Shown: positions 1 through 10,044 of the stretch, piece after piece
How the letters are laid out: each line of letters begins with the position of its first letter
Position numbering within the stretch: the first letter of the stretch is position 1
From: Streptomyces galbus
GTDB lineage: Bacteria; Actinomycetota; Actinomycetes; Streptomycetales; Streptomycetaceae
Assembly: GCF_005280195.1 (NCBI RefSeq)
Contig: NZ_SZPR01000017.1
Location: forward strand, 62,001-126,000
DNA: 64,000 bases
Direction: 5' to 3'
Program-made: the position numbers and the translations under genes
Notes under the pieces: generated by a model
Seen by the model: the letters and a program-made list of their open reading frames with translations, nothing else
What the model was told of the DNA's origin: nothing
Databases searched by the model: none

Positions 1-161
1 CGATGATCGCCGAGCGGCTGGACATGGCCGAGGCGACGGCGAAGACGCACGTCAGCCGTCTGCTGGGCAAGCTCGGGCTGCGCAGCCGGACCCAAGCGGC
101 GGTGCTCGCGCAGGAGTTGGGGATCCAGCCACCCGACCCCGAAGTGGTCCAGACCTATTGA
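1..161 (+). CDS. chiR: Response regulator, LuxR-type DNA-binding C-terminus (partial, probably ChiR)
   Basis: The gene is cut by the window edge; 53 codons plus two bases remain. The visible part is a helix-turn-helix of the LuxR/NarL class: a scaffold helix, then the recognition-helix motif ATAKTHVSRLLGKLGLRSRTQA. This is followed by a short tail ending in TGA at 159-161. In S. coelicolor a ChiS-ChiR two-component system lies immediately upstream of chiC and controls it, so ChiR is the likely identity. That is inference from context, because the receiver domain lies outside the window. The stop codon lies inside the -35 element of the chitinase promoter. Confidence 0.75.
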   Translation, partial: MIAERLDMAEATAKTHVSRLLGKLGLRSRTQAAVLAQELGIQPPDPEVVQTY

Positions 162-186
162 CCTGTGGTCCAGACCTTTCTATTCT
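145..186 (+). promoter_or_regulatory. Chitinase promoter with two 12-bp direct repeats (DasR/ChiR-type)
   Basis: Two perfect copies of TGGTCCAGACCT lie at 145-156 and 166-177, 21 bp apart. A good sigma-70-type promoter is woven through them: -35 TTGACC at 158-163, a 17-bp spacer, -10 TATTCT at 181-186. The first repeat is upstream of the -35 and the second is inside the spacer. Such 12-bp repeats are known from Streptomyces chitinase promoters. They resemble DasR (dre) half sites, and they mediate chitin induction and glucose repression. A bound repressor here would block polymerase directly. Confidence 0.85.
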
Positions 187-273
187 CGCGGCACCGTGGG
201 CTGAAGGCTCAGTCATGCCCACGACACCCCCACACATCTCCACACCCCCGCTCCCCCAAACAGAGGACGCAGG

Positions 274-2097
<1,824 letters not shown>

Positions 2098-2125
2098 GAC
2101 CGTGCTCGACCCGTGAGTACATGCT

Positions 2126-2572
2126 CTAGGCGACGTTGACGCGCTGACCGGGCGGGGCTGCCTCCAGCCACGCGAGAAATCCGGTCAGCGCGTCTTCGCT
2201 CATGGCGAGCTCGAGCCGCGTCCCCTGGTGGAGACAGACCAGGATCACCGCGTCCGACAGCAGCGCCAGCTCTTCCTCGCCCTCCGGCAGCCGGCGCCCG
2301 GCCACCTCGATCGAGGCGCGCTCCAGGACCCGGCGCGGGCGGGGGGCGTAGGAGAAGACCCGGAACCAGGTCAGGCGGTCGCCGCTGTACCGGGCGACCC
2401 CGTAGGACCAGCCCTTGCCGCTGGTGTCGGGCCGCTCCGGCACGTCCCAGCGCAGGCTGCAGTCGAAGGTGCCCCCGGAGCGCTGGATCAGCCTGCGGCG
2501 CAGACCGAAGACGAACAGACCCAGCACCACGAGGGCGACGACGATTCCGCACACAGTCAGAGCGAGGACCAT
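2126..2572 (-). CDS. DUF2550 family membrane-anchored protein
   Basis: Protein of 148 aa with one N-terminal transmembrane helix (residues 1-24, Val/Leu/Gly-rich, followed by LRRRLIQRSGG) and a soluble C-terminal domain rich in Trp, Tyr and Arg. This is the DUF2550 pattern, a family of unknown function found next to the ATP synthase operon in many actinobacteria. It follows atpC on the same strand but is separated by a strong hairpin (2630-2677), so it is probably transcribed separately or only by read-through. Confidence 0.8.
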   Translation of the reverse strand: MVLALTVCGIVVALVVLGLFVFGLRRRLIQRSGGTFDCSLRWDVPERPDTSGKGWSYGVARYSGDRLTWFRVFSYAPRPRRVLERASIEVAGRRLPEGEEELALLSDAVILVCLHQGTRLELAMSEDALTGFLAWLEAAPPGQRVNVA

Positions 2573-2629
2573 CGACTACCGACCTCCTCGACTCCTAGAT
2601 AACGGAACGGAAAAAACATCCAGATTCAC

Positions 2630-2677
2630 CTCAGCCGCGGCCGGCGCCGGATTGCTCCGGTGCCGACCGCGGCTGAG
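2630..2677 (-). terminator. Hairpin downstream of atpC
   Basis: CTCAGCCGCGG (2630-2640) pairs with CCGCGGCTGAG (2667-2677). An inner stem of CCGGCGCCGG with CCGGTGCC around a short ATTGCT loop makes a nearly continuous stem of about 20 bp. It lies about 26 nt past the atpC stop, as expected for the 3' end of the ATP synthase transcript. There is no clear U-tract, which is common in Streptomyces. Confidence 0.7.
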
Positions 2678-2702
2678 TGACGTCATCGCATACGCGCTGT
2701 GC

Positions 2703-3077
2703 TCAGTGCGTGGTCGCCGCCCGCAGGCGGACCTCCGCGCGCCGCTCGGCGAAGGCGTCGCCCTCGGCCTTGGCGCGCTCCAGCTCCCGCTCGGCGCGCT
2801 GGACGTCGATCTCGTCCGACAGTTCGGCGATCTCCGCCAGCAGCGACAGCTTGTCGTCCGCGAACGAGATGAAACCGCCGTGCACCGCGGCGACGACCGT
2901 TCCACCGTCACTCGTACGGATGGTCACCGGGCCCGACTCCAGCACACCGAGCAGCGGCTGGTGACCGGGCATGACGCCGATGTCGCCGGACGTGGTGCGC
3001 GCGACGACCAGGGTGGCCTCGCCGGACCAGACCTGGCGGTCGGCGGCGACCAGCTCGACGTGCAGCTCAGCAGCCAA
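2703..3077 (-). CDS. atpC: ATP synthase F1 epsilon subunit
   Basis: Epsilon subunit of 124 aa, part of the central stalk, which couples rotation and inhibits ATP hydrolysis. The N-terminal beta-sandwich (ELVAADRQVWSGEATLVVARTTSGDIGVMPGHQPLLG) and a C-terminal helix rich in Glu/Arg/Ala are typical. Last gene of the atp operon. Unlike the other F1 genes it is separated from its upstream neighbour by about 120 nt containing a perfect hairpin (3148-3174), which may lower its expression relative to atpD. Confidence 0.97.
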   Translation of the reverse strand: MAAELHVELVAADRQVWSGEATLVVARTTSGDIGVMPGHQPLLGVLESGPVTIRTSDGGTVVAAVHGGFISFADDKLSLLAEIAELSDEIDVQRAERELERAKAEGDAFAERRAEVRLRAATTH

Positions 3078-3147
3078 GAGAGGCTCCTCGGGTCACCACC
3101 CGGCTCTTGCTCGCCGGGTGTTGGGTACAAGTCTAAGGGGCGTGACA

Positions 3148-3174
3148 GAGGGGGCGGGACGACCCCGCCCCCTC
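3148..3174 (-). terminator. Perfect hairpin between atpD and atpC (possible attenuator)
   Basis: GAGGGGGCGGG (3148-3158) and CCCGCCCCCTC (3164-3174) form an 11-bp GC stem with a 5-nt loop. It sits about 25 nt past the atpD stop and before the atpC ribosome site. The stem would stop or pause transcription partially, or stabilise the atpD 3' end, inside the operon. No U-run follows. Confidence 0.55.
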
Positions 3175-3198
3175 ACGCGTCACACGGGCAGCCGGGGG

Positions 3199-4635
3199 TC
3201 AGGAGACGCCCAGCTCCTTCGCGTTCTTCTTGAGGTCCTCGAGACCACCGCACATGAAGAACGCCTGCTCCGGGAAGTGGTCGTACTCGCCGTCGCAGAT
3301 CGCGTTGAACGCGGCGATCGACTCGTCCAGCGGCACGTCCGAACCGTCCACGCCGGTGAACTGCTTGGCGACGTGGGTGTTCTGGGACAGGAAGCGCTCC
3401 ACGCGACGGGCACGGTGGACGACGAGCTTGTCCTCCTCGCCGAGCTCGTCGATACCGAGGATCGCGATGATGTCCTGCAGGTCCTTGTACTTCTGCAGGA
3501 TCGTCTTCACGCGCATGGCCGCGTTGTAGTGGTCCGCCGTGATGTAGCGCGGGTCCAGGATGCGGGACGTGGAGTCCAGCGGGTCCACGGCCGGGTAGAT
3601 GCCCTTCTCCGAGATCGGACGGGAGAGCACCGTCGTCGCGTCGAGGTGGGCGAAGGTGGTGGCCGGGGCCGGGTCGGTCAGGTCGTCCGCGGGGACGTAG
3701 ATCGCCTGCATCGAGGTGATCGAGTGACCGCGGGTCGACGTGATGCGCTCCTGGAGCAGACCCATCTCGTCGGCCAGGTTCGGCTGGTAGCCCACCGCGG
3801 ACGGCATGCGGCCGAGCAGCGTGGAGACCTCGGAACCGGCCTGCGTGAAGCGGAAGATGTTGTCGATGAAGAACAGCACGTCCTGCTTCTGGACGTCGCG
3901 GAAGTACTCGGCCATGGTGAGGCCGGCCAGCGCGACGCGCAGACGGGTGCCCGGGGGCTCGTCCATCTGACCGAAGACCAGGGCGGTCTTGTCGATGACG
4001 CCCGAGTCCGACATCTCCTCGATGAGGTCGTTGCCCTCACGGGTGCGCTCACCGACACCGGCGAACACGGAGACACCGTCGTGGTTGTTGGCGACGCGGT
4101 AGATCATCTCCTGGATGAGCACCGTCTTGCCGACGCCGGCACCGCCGAACAGACCGATCTTGCCGCCCTTGACGTACGGGGTCAGCAGGTCGATGACCTT
4201 GACGCCGGTCTCGAACATCTCGGTCTTCGACTCGAGCTCGTCGAAGTTCGGGGCCTTGCGGTGGATGCCCCAGCGCTCACCGGTGTACTGCTCGTCGACG
4301 TTCAGCACCTCACCGAGGGTGTTGAACACCTTGCCCTTGGTGAAGTCGCCGACCGGCACCGTGATGGAATTGCCGGTGTCGGTGACCGCGGCCTGGCGGA
4401 CCAGACCGTCGGTGGGCTGCATGGAGATGGTGCGGACCAGGCCGTCACCCAGGTGCTGGGCGACCTCCAGGGTCAGCGTCTTCTTCTCGCCGGCGTTGGC
4501 CGGGTCGGCCACCTCGACGTGAAGGGCGTTGTAGATGTCCGGCATCGCGTCGACGGGGAACTCCACGTCGACGACCGGGCCGATGACCCGGGCGACGCGG
4601 CCCGTAGCCGTCGCGGTCTCAACAGTGGTGGTCAT
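3199..4635 (-). CDS. atpD: ATP synthase F1 beta subunit
   Basis: Catalytic beta subunit of 478 aa, the usual length. Walker A GGAGVGKT lies at 164-171. The family signature PAVDPLDSTS, the Walker B segment VLFFIDNIFR and the DELSEED-like segment (DELGEED) are all visible. The ATG overlaps the atpG stop by one base (TAATG at 4633-4637), indicating translational coupling. It forms the alpha3beta3 hexamer with AtpA on the cytoplasmic face of the membrane. Confidence 0.98.
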   Translation of the reverse strand: MTTTVETATATGRVARVIGPVVDVEFPVDAMPDIYNALHVEVADPANAGEKKTLTLEVAQHLGDGLVRTISMQPTDGLVRQAAVTDTGNSITVPVGDFTKGKVFNTLGEVLNVDEQYTGERWGIHRKAPNFDELESKTEMFETGVKVIDLLTPYVKGGKIGLFGGAGVGKTVLIQEMIYRVANNHDGVSVFAGVGERTREGNDLIEEMSDSGVIDKTALVFGQMDEPPGTRLRVALAGLTMAEYFRDVQKQDVLFFIDNIFRFTQAGSEVSTLLGRMPSAVGYQPNLADEMGLLQERITSTRGHSITSMQAIYVPADDLTDPAPATTFAHLDATTVLSRPISEKGIYPAVDPLDSTSRILDPRYITADHYNAAMRVKTILQKYKDLQDIIAILGIDELGEEDKLVVHRARRVERFLSQNTHVAKQFTGVDGSDVPLDESIAAFNAICDGEYDHFPEQAFFMCGGLEDLKKNAKELGVS

Positions 4636-5552
4636 TATCGGTCACTCCCCGCGGTCGCGTCGGCCAGGGCACTGGCGCCACCGACGATCTCGCTGATTTC
4701 CTGGGTGATTTCGGCCTGGCGGGCCGCGTTGGCAAGACGGGAGAGCGTGTTGATCAGCTCGCCCGCGTTGTCGGTGGCCGACTTCATCGCGCGCCGCGTG
4801 GCGGCGTGCTTCGAAGCGGCCGACTGGAGCAGCGCGTTGTAGATCCGGCTCTCCACGTAGCGCGGCAGCAGGGCGTCGAGGACGTCCTCCGCCGAGGGCT
4901 CGAAGTCGTAGAGCGGGAGGATCTCGCCCTGCGGCTTCGCCTCCTGCGCGACCTCGTCCAGCCGCAGCGGCAGCAGCCGGGCGTCGAGCGCCGTCTGCGT
5001 CATCATCGAGACGAACTCGGTGAAGACGATGTGGAGCTCGTCCACCCCGCCCTCGGCCGTGTCCTTCTCGATGGCCTCGATGAGAGGTGCCGCGACCTTC
5101 TTGGCGTCCGCGTACGTCGGCTCGTCGGTGAAGCCCGTCCACGACTCCGAGACCTTGCGCTCACGGAAGTTGTAGTGGGCGACACCGCGCCGGCCGACGA
5201 TGTACGTGTCGACCTGCTTGCCCTCGCGCTCCAGGCGCTCGGTGAGCTGCTCCGCCGCCTTGATGGCGTTGGAGTTGAAGGCACCGGCCAGACCGCGGTC
5301 GCTCGTGAGGAGCAGGACCGCGGCACGGGCCGGGTTCTCCGCCTCCGTGGTGAGCGGGTGCTTGGTGTTCGAACCCGTACCGACCGCCGTGACCGCGCGG
5401 GTCAGTTCCTGCGCGTACGGCGTGGAGGCCGCCACCTTGCGCTGCGCCTTGACGACGCGCGAGGCGGCGATCATCTCCATCGCCTTGGTGATCTTCTTGG
5501 TCGCGGTGACGGATCGGATGCGACGCTTGTAGACCCGGAGCTGGGCTCCCAT
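4635..5552 (-). CDS. atpG: ATP synthase F1 gamma subunit
   Basis: Rotor shaft of 305 aa. The N-terminal coiled coil begins MGAQLRVYKRRIRSV and includes TKAMEMIAASRVVKAQ. The C-terminal helix holds the signature around ESRIYNALLQSAASKHAATRRAMKSATDNA. It is slightly longer than the E. coli protein (about 287 aa), as in other actinobacteria. The stop overlaps the atpD start. The start follows an AAGGA ribosome site just downstream of the atpA stop. Confidence 0.97.
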   Translation of the reverse strand: MGAQLRVYKRRIRSVTATKKITKAMEMIAASRVVKAQRKVAASTPYAQELTRAVTAVGTGSNTKHPLTTEAENPARAAVLLLTSDRGLAGAFNSNAIKAAEQLTERLEREGKQVDTYIVGRRGVAHYNFRERKVSESWTGFTDEPTYADAKKVAAPLIEAIEKDTAEGGVDELHIVFTEFVSMMTQTALDARLLPLRLDEVAQEAKPQGEILPLYDFEPSAEDVLDALLPRYVESRIYNALLQSAASKHAATRRAMKSATDNAGELINTLSRLANAARQAEITQEISEIVGGASALADATAGSDR

Positions 5553-5572
5553 GAGTCAGGTCCTTCCTTACG

Positions 5573-7165
5573 TCACTTGGCGGCAGCGGCCGGAGTGTCC
5601 TCGCCGAGCAGCTTGCCGTCCGAGGTCTCGAACTGCTTCTTGAACTCGGTGATCGCGTCGGCGACGGCCGTGAGGGTGTCGTCGGACATCTTGCCGCCCT
5701 CGCGGATGGAGGTCATGAGGCCCTGCTCCTTGCGGTGCAGGTACTCCAGCAGCTCGCGCTCGAAGCGGCGGATGTCGGCGACCGGCACGTCGTCCATCTT
5801 GCCGGTGGTGCCGGCCCAGACGGAGACGACCTGGTCCTCGGTGGACATCGGCTGGTACTGCTCCTGCTTCAGCAGCTCGACCATGCGCTGGCCGCGCTCC
5901 AGCTGCGACTTCGAGGCCGCGTCCAGGTCGGAACCGAAGGCGGCGAACGCCTCCAGCTCACGGAACTGGGCGAGGTCGACGCGCAGTCGGCCGGAGACCT
6001 GCTTCATCGCCTTGTGCTGGGCGGAACCACCGACGCGGGAGACGGAGATACCCACGTTCAGCGCGGGGCGCTGACCGGCGTTGAACAGGTCCGACTCCAG
6101 GAAGCACTGGCCGTCGGTGATGGAGATGACGTTGGTCGGGATGAACGCCGAGACGTCGTTGGCCTTGGTCTCGACGATCGGCAGACCGGTCATCGAACCG
6201 GCACCCATCTCGTCGGAGAGCTTGGCGCAGCGCTCCAGCAGCCGGGAGTGCAGGTAGAAGACGTCACCCGGGTAGGCCTCACGGCCCGGCGGGCGGCGCA
6301 GCAGCAGCGACACGGCGCGGTAGGCGTCGGCCTGCTTCGAGAGGTCGTCGAAGATGATGAGGACGTGCTTGCCCTCGTACATCCACTGCTGACCGATGGC
6401 CGAACCGGTGTACGGCGCCAGGTACTTGAAGCCGGCCGGGTCGGACGCCGGGGCGGCGACGATGGTCGTGTACTCCAGGGCGCCGTTCTCCTCCAGCGCG
6501 CGGCGCACGCCGGCGATGGTGGAGCCCTTCTGGCCGATGGCGACGTAGATGCAGCGGACCTGCTTCTTCGGGTCGCCCGAGCGCCAGTTGTCGCGCTGGT
6601 TGATGATCGTGTCGACGGCCAGCGCGGTCTTGCCGGTCTGCCGGTCGCCAATGATCAGCTGACGCTGGCCACGGCCGATCGGGGTCATCGCGTCGACGGC
6701 CTTGTAGCCCGTCTCCATGGGCTCGTGCACCGACTTGCGCTGCATGACCGTGGGGGCCTGCAGCTCGAGGGCGCGGCGGCCGGACGTCTCGATCTCGCCG
6801 AGGCCGTCGATCGGGTTGCCGAGCGGGTCGACGACTCGGCCGAGGTAGCCCTCGCCGACCGCGACGGAGAGGACCTCACCGGTGCGGGTGACCGGCTGAC
6901 CTTCCTCGATGCCGCTGAACTCACCCAGGACGACCGCACCGATCTCGCGCTCTTCCAGGTTCAGCGCGAGACCGAGGGATCCGTCCTCGAACTTCAGCAG
7001 TTCGTTCGCCATGGCCGAGGGCAGACCCTCGATCTTGGCGATGCCGTCGCCGGCAACGGTGACCGTACCGACCTCCTCGCGCGAGGCCGCGTCCGGCTTG
7101 TACGACTGGACGAAGGTCTCCAGTGCGTCCCGGATCTCCTCCGGCCGGATCGTGAGCTCCGCCAT
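5573..7165 (-). CDS. atpA: ATP synthase F1 alpha subunit
   Basis: Non-catalytic nucleotide-binding subunit of 530 aa. The start is placed at the ATG giving MAELTIRPEEI, because family members begin here; an upstream in-frame codon would add 13 atypical residues. Walker A is GDRQTGKT at 173-180. The conserved PALNVGISVSRVGGSAQ segment (family signature) is present. The C-terminal tail ends LGEDTPAAAAK. It is separated from atpH by 127 nt, the largest gap among the F1 genes, which contains an inverted repeat. Confidence 0.97.
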   Translation of the reverse strand: MAELTIRPEEIRDALETFVQSYKPDAASREEVGTVTVAGDGIAKIEGLPSAMANELLKFEDGSLGLALNLEEREIGAVVLGEFSGIEEGQPVTRTGEVLSVAVGEGYLGRVVDPLGNPIDGLGEIETSGRRALELQAPTVMQRKSVHEPMETGYKAVDAMTPIGRGQRQLIIGDRQTGKTALAVDTIINQRDNWRSGDPKKQVRCIYVAIGQKGSTIAGVRRALEENGALEYTTIVAAPASDPAGFKYLAPYTGSAIGQQWMYEGKHVLIIFDDLSKQADAYRAVSLLLRRPPGREAYPGDVFYLHSRLLERCAKLSDEMGAGSMTGLPIVETKANDVSAFIPTNVISITDGQCFLESDLFNAGQRPALNVGISVSRVGGSAQHKAMKQVSGRLRVDLAQFRELEAFAAFGSDLDAASKSQLERGQRMVELLKQEQYQPMSTEDQVVSVWAGTTGKMDDVPVADIRRFERELLEYLHRKEQGLMTSIREGGKMSDDTLTAVADAITEFKKQFETSDGKLLGEDTPAAAAK

Positions 7166-7204
7166 CTGGGTTCCCTGCTCTCCTTGTTGGGCCCGAAGTT
7201 TCAC

Positions 7205-7230
7205 TTGGGGGGTATGGGGATCCCCCCCAA
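7205..7230 (-). repeat. Inverted repeat in the atpH-atpA spacer
   Basis: TTGGGGGG (7205-7212) and CCCCCCAA (7223-7230) form an 8-bp stem with a 10-nt loop about 40 nt upstream of the atpA start. The position suggests an mRNA structure that could slow read-through or mark a processing site between the stator genes (atpH) and alpha. A similar CCCCCCAAAAG string precedes prmC (about 15908), so this may also be a generic Streptomyces intergenic motif. Confidence 0.4.
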
Positions 7231-7292
7231 AAGAGGTGAATCCTCTGCACGGCCCAACCAGGGCCGTAGGTACGTTCGTGTTGAGTTGGCTG

Positions 7293-8108
7293 CTAGCTCG
7301 CCATGCGGCGGGCGGCGTCGTCGATGCGGTCCGCGATCGAGCCGTTGATGATCTCGTCGCCGACCTGCACCCGGATCCCGCCGAGGACGTCGGGGTCCAC
7401 GTCGAGGTTCAGGTGCATGCTGCGGCCGTAGAGCTTCGCCAGGGCGGCGCCCAGGCGCTGCTTCTGCACGTCGCTCAGCGGCACCGCCGAGGTGACCACG
7501 GCCACGACGCGGTTGCGGCGCTCGGCGGCGAGCTTGGACAGCGAGTCCAGTCCCGCTTCCAGGCTACGACCCCGCGGCGCGCTCACCAGGCGCGTGACCA
7601 GACGCTCGGTGGCCGCGTCGGCCCGGCCGCCGAGCAGGCTGCCCAGCAGCACGCTCTTGGCCGTTCCGGTGGCCTTCCGGTCCGTCAGTGCGGCGCGCAG
7701 CTCGGTGTTCGAGGTGACGATCCGGCCGAAGCGGAACAGTTCGTCCTCGACGTCGTCGAGCGTGCCGGCCCGCTGGGCGGACGTGAGGTCGGCGGTGTTC
7801 GCCAGCTCCTCCAGCGCGTCCACCAGGTCGCGCGGCTGCGACCAGCGGGACCGCACCAGACCGGCCACCAGGTCGGCGGCGGGGCCGCTGATCTGGGCGC
7901 CGAGCAGGCGCTGCGCCAGTTCGGCCTTGGCCTCTCCGGCCTGCGCCGGGTCGGTCAGGACCCGACGCAGCGACACCTCGCGGTCGAGCAGCGCGGTGAC
8001 GGCCGCCAGCTCGTCGGCGAGCCGCGCGGCGTCCACGGACGTGGAGTCCGTCAGCGCGTCGAGACGCTCACGTGCGGCTGCCAGGGCCTCGCGGCTCGCT
8101 CCGTTCAT
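7293..8108 (-). CDS. atpH: ATP synthase F1 delta subunit
   Basis: Peripheral-stalk subunit of 271 aa joining F1 to the b dimer. It is about 90 residues longer than the E. coli subunit; long delta subunits of this size are usual in Streptomyces. The C-terminal half carries the family pattern VVAVVTSAVPLSDVQKQRL and DPDVLGGIRVQVGDEIINGS. The start overlaps the atpF stop by 4 bp (ATGA), so the two stator genes are translationally coupled. Confidence 0.96.
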   Translation of the reverse strand: MNGASREALAAARERLDALTDSTSVDAARLADELAAVTALLDREVSLRRVLTDPAQAGEAKAELAQRLLGAQISGPAADLVAGLVRSRWSQPRDLVDALEELANTADLTSAQRAGTLDDVEDELFRFGRIVTSNTELRAALTDRKATGTAKSVLLGSLLGGRADAATERLVTRLVSAPRGRSLEAGLDSLSKLAAERRNRVVAVVTSAVPLSDVQKQRLGAALAKLYGRSMHLNLDVDPDVLGGIRVQVGDEIINGSIADRIDDAARRMAS

Positions 8109-8650
8109 CGCGCCGCCTCGGCCTTCTCCTCGAGCTCGTCGAGGAAGCGGTCGATCACGCGGCTCTGCCGGGCGTGGTCCTCGAGGGACTCACCGACGAG
8201 CTTGCCGGCCAGCTCGGTGGCCAGCTTGCCGACGTCCTGACGCAGCGCGGAGGACGCGGCCTTGCGGTCGGCCTCGATCTGGGCGTGGCCGGCGGTGACG
8301 ATCTCCTCGCGCTGGCGCTGGCCCTCCGCACGCATCTCGGCGATGAGTGCGGCGCCCTGCTCCTGCGCCTCCTGGCGCAGGCGCGCGGCCTCGTGACGGG
8401 CCTCGGCGAGCTGGGCCTTGTACTGCTCGAGGACGCTCTGAGCCTCGGTCTGCGCGGCCTCGGCCTTTTCGATACCGCCCTCGATGGCCTCGCGACGCTC
8501 TTCCAGAACCTTGTTGATGTTCGGGAGGAGCTTCCAGGCGAGGAAGCCGAAGACGATGACGAAGGCGATGAGGCCGATGACGAGCTCGGGGATCGGCGGG
8601 ACGAGGGGATTCTCGGTCTCCTCGGCCGCCAGAATGAGCAGCTGGCTCAT
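8105..8650 (-). CDS. atpF: ATP synthase Fo b subunit
   Basis: Stator subunit of 181 aa. One N-terminal transmembrane helix (about residues 20-44, LVIGLIAFVIVFGFLAWKLL) is followed by a long amphipathic Glu/Ala/Arg-rich helix that dimerises as the peripheral stalk. It overlaps atpH by 4 bp. A single b gene serves the complex, with no b' copy. Separated from atpE by about 40 nt. Confidence 0.96.
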   Translation of the reverse strand: MSQLLILAAEETENPLVPPIPELVIGLIAFVIVFGFLAWKLLPNINKVLEERREAIEGGIEKAEAAQTEAQSVLEQYKAQLAEARHEAARLRQEAQEQGAALIAEMRAEGQRQREEIVTAGHAQIEADRKAASSALRQDVGKLATELAGKLVGESLEDHARQSRVIDRFLDELEEKAEAAR

Positions 8651-8692
8651 GTCAGTGCCTTTCGTCTAGTCGGCTGATCGTGAATCGTCAGA

Positions 8693-8923
8693 TCACTTGC
8701 CGTAGACGAACGGCATGACCAGACCGATCAGGGCGAGCGCCTCACAGAAGGCGAAGCCGAGGATCTGGTTGGCACGGATCAGGCCGGCGGCCTCGGGCTG
8801 ACGGGCGAGGGCCTGGGTGCCGTTACCGAAGATGATGCCGACGCCGACGCCGGGGCCGATGGCAGCGAGGCCGTAACCGATGGAGCCGAGCGAGCCGGAA
8901 ACAGCGGCAAGGGTCTGGGACAT
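8693..8923 (-). CDS. atpE: ATP synthase Fo c subunit
   Basis: Proteolipid of 76 aa with two transmembrane helices forming the c-ring. The polar loop RQPEA (about 41-45) and the proton-carrying Glu61 in helix 2 (GFAFCEALALIG) are present. The glycine-rich helix 1 (GPGVGVGIIFGNG) has the GxGxGxG packing pattern. H+ rather than Na+ coupling is likely, since no clear Na+ ligand set is seen. A good AAGGA-type ribosome site precedes the ATG. Confidence 0.97.
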   Translation of the reverse strand: MSQTLAAVSGSLGSIGYGLAAIGPGVGVGIIFGNGTQALARQPEAAGLIRANQILGFAFCEALALIGLVMPFVYGK

Positions 8924-8997
8924 GCCAGTTCTTCCTTTTCTTTACGGACCGGTGGGGGTTGGCCACCGGACGGCTGGGGGGTGGTGCGGGGCGGGGC

Positions 8998-9819
8998 TCA
9001 GTGGTGCTCGGCGAGCGCGCCCTGGATGTAGGTGCACGTCAGGAGGACGAAGACGTACGCCTGAAGGGCCTGGATGAAGAGTTCGAAGGCCGTCATCACG
9101 ATGGTCATGATGAACGAGACACCGGCGTAGGCGATCCCGATGCCGTTCAGCAGGTACCAGCTGGCGATCGTGAAGAGCAGCAGCAGGGTGTGACCGGCGA
9201 ACATGTTCGCGAAGAGCCGGACGGCGTGCGTGAAGGGGCGCACGAGCAGGTTCGAGAAGAACTCGATGAGCATCGCGAGCGGCAGGACCGCTCCCAGCGA
9301 CTTGTCGTAGCCCGTGACGTTCTTGAAGAAGCCCACGAAGCCGTGGCGCTTGAAGGTCAGCGACACCCACAGGACGTAGACCACGAGGGCGAGCACGGCC
9401 GGGTACGCGATGATCGCGGTGACCGGGAACTGGGCGAGCGGGATGACCGACCAGAGGTTCATCATCCACACGAAGAAGAACAGCGAGACGATCAGCGGGA
9501 CGTACTTCTCGCCCTCCCGCTTGCCGATGGTCTCGTACACGACTCCGCGGCGGATGAAGTCGTAGCCCGCCTCGGCGACCATCTGCAGCTTGCCGGGAAC
9601 GACCTTCGGCTTGCGGAAGGCGGCCCAGAAGAAACCGACGATGACGATGGAACCGAGCAGCGCCAGCAGCATCGTCTTGTTGAAGTACACGTTGCTGTCG
9701 CCGTCGCCCCACAGGGGCTCGAACAGGAACGAGTGCAGGCCGGGAGCCGGGAAGCCACAGCCGTCGAAGATGTGGCAGTCGGTCTCGAAGGCGAGCACCT
9801 GCGTCGGATCAGCACTCAC
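8998..9819 (-). CDS. atpB: ATP synthase Fo a subunit
   Basis: Integral membrane subunit of 273 aa with 5-6 helices that forms the proton half-channels against the c-ring. The start is placed at GTG 9819 because AAGGAG lies 8 nt upstream; an in-frame start at 9855 would add 12 residues without a ribosome site. The essential Arg lies in the helix FTHAVRLFANMFAGHTLL. The C-terminal half carries the usual ALQAYVFVLLTCTYIQGAL. Confidence 0.95.
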   Translation of the reverse strand: MSADPTQVLAFETDCHIFDGCGFPAPGLHSFLFEPLWGDGDSNVYFNKTMLLALLGSIVIVGFFWAAFRKPKVVPGKLQMVAEAGYDFIRRGVVYETIGKREGEKYVPLIVSLFFFVWMMNLWSVIPLAQFPVTAIIAYPAVLALVVYVLWVSLTFKRHGFVGFFKNVTGYDKSLGAVLPLAMLIEFFSNLLVRPFTHAVRLFANMFAGHTLLLLFTIASWYLLNGIGIAYAGVSFIMTIVMTAFELFIQALQAYVFVLLTCTYIQGALAEHH

Positions 9820-10044
9820 CGCGGGCTCCTTCAGCGTGGCGCATAGGTACGGCAACCTCGTTGTGTCGGCGCGGCAGCGAGCCGCGGTTCGGCACGGGAC
9901 TGGTGTTACGGATGTGGGGGCGGCTGAGGGGCATCTCGCCTCGCGCTTGAGCAGGCGTCAGCTCGAATGCCCGCGCCCGCGATGCCGCAGTTGGCACCGG
10001 ACGATAGCAGGATCTCTCAGGCGTCCTTATCCCGGCCCTACCCC

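Noticed and set aside
2971..7348. Long open frames on the plus strand opposite the atp genes
   Set aside because: They are mirror frames of high-GC codon bias; the minus-strand proteins match ATP synthase subunits in full, and the plus frames have no recognisable domains.
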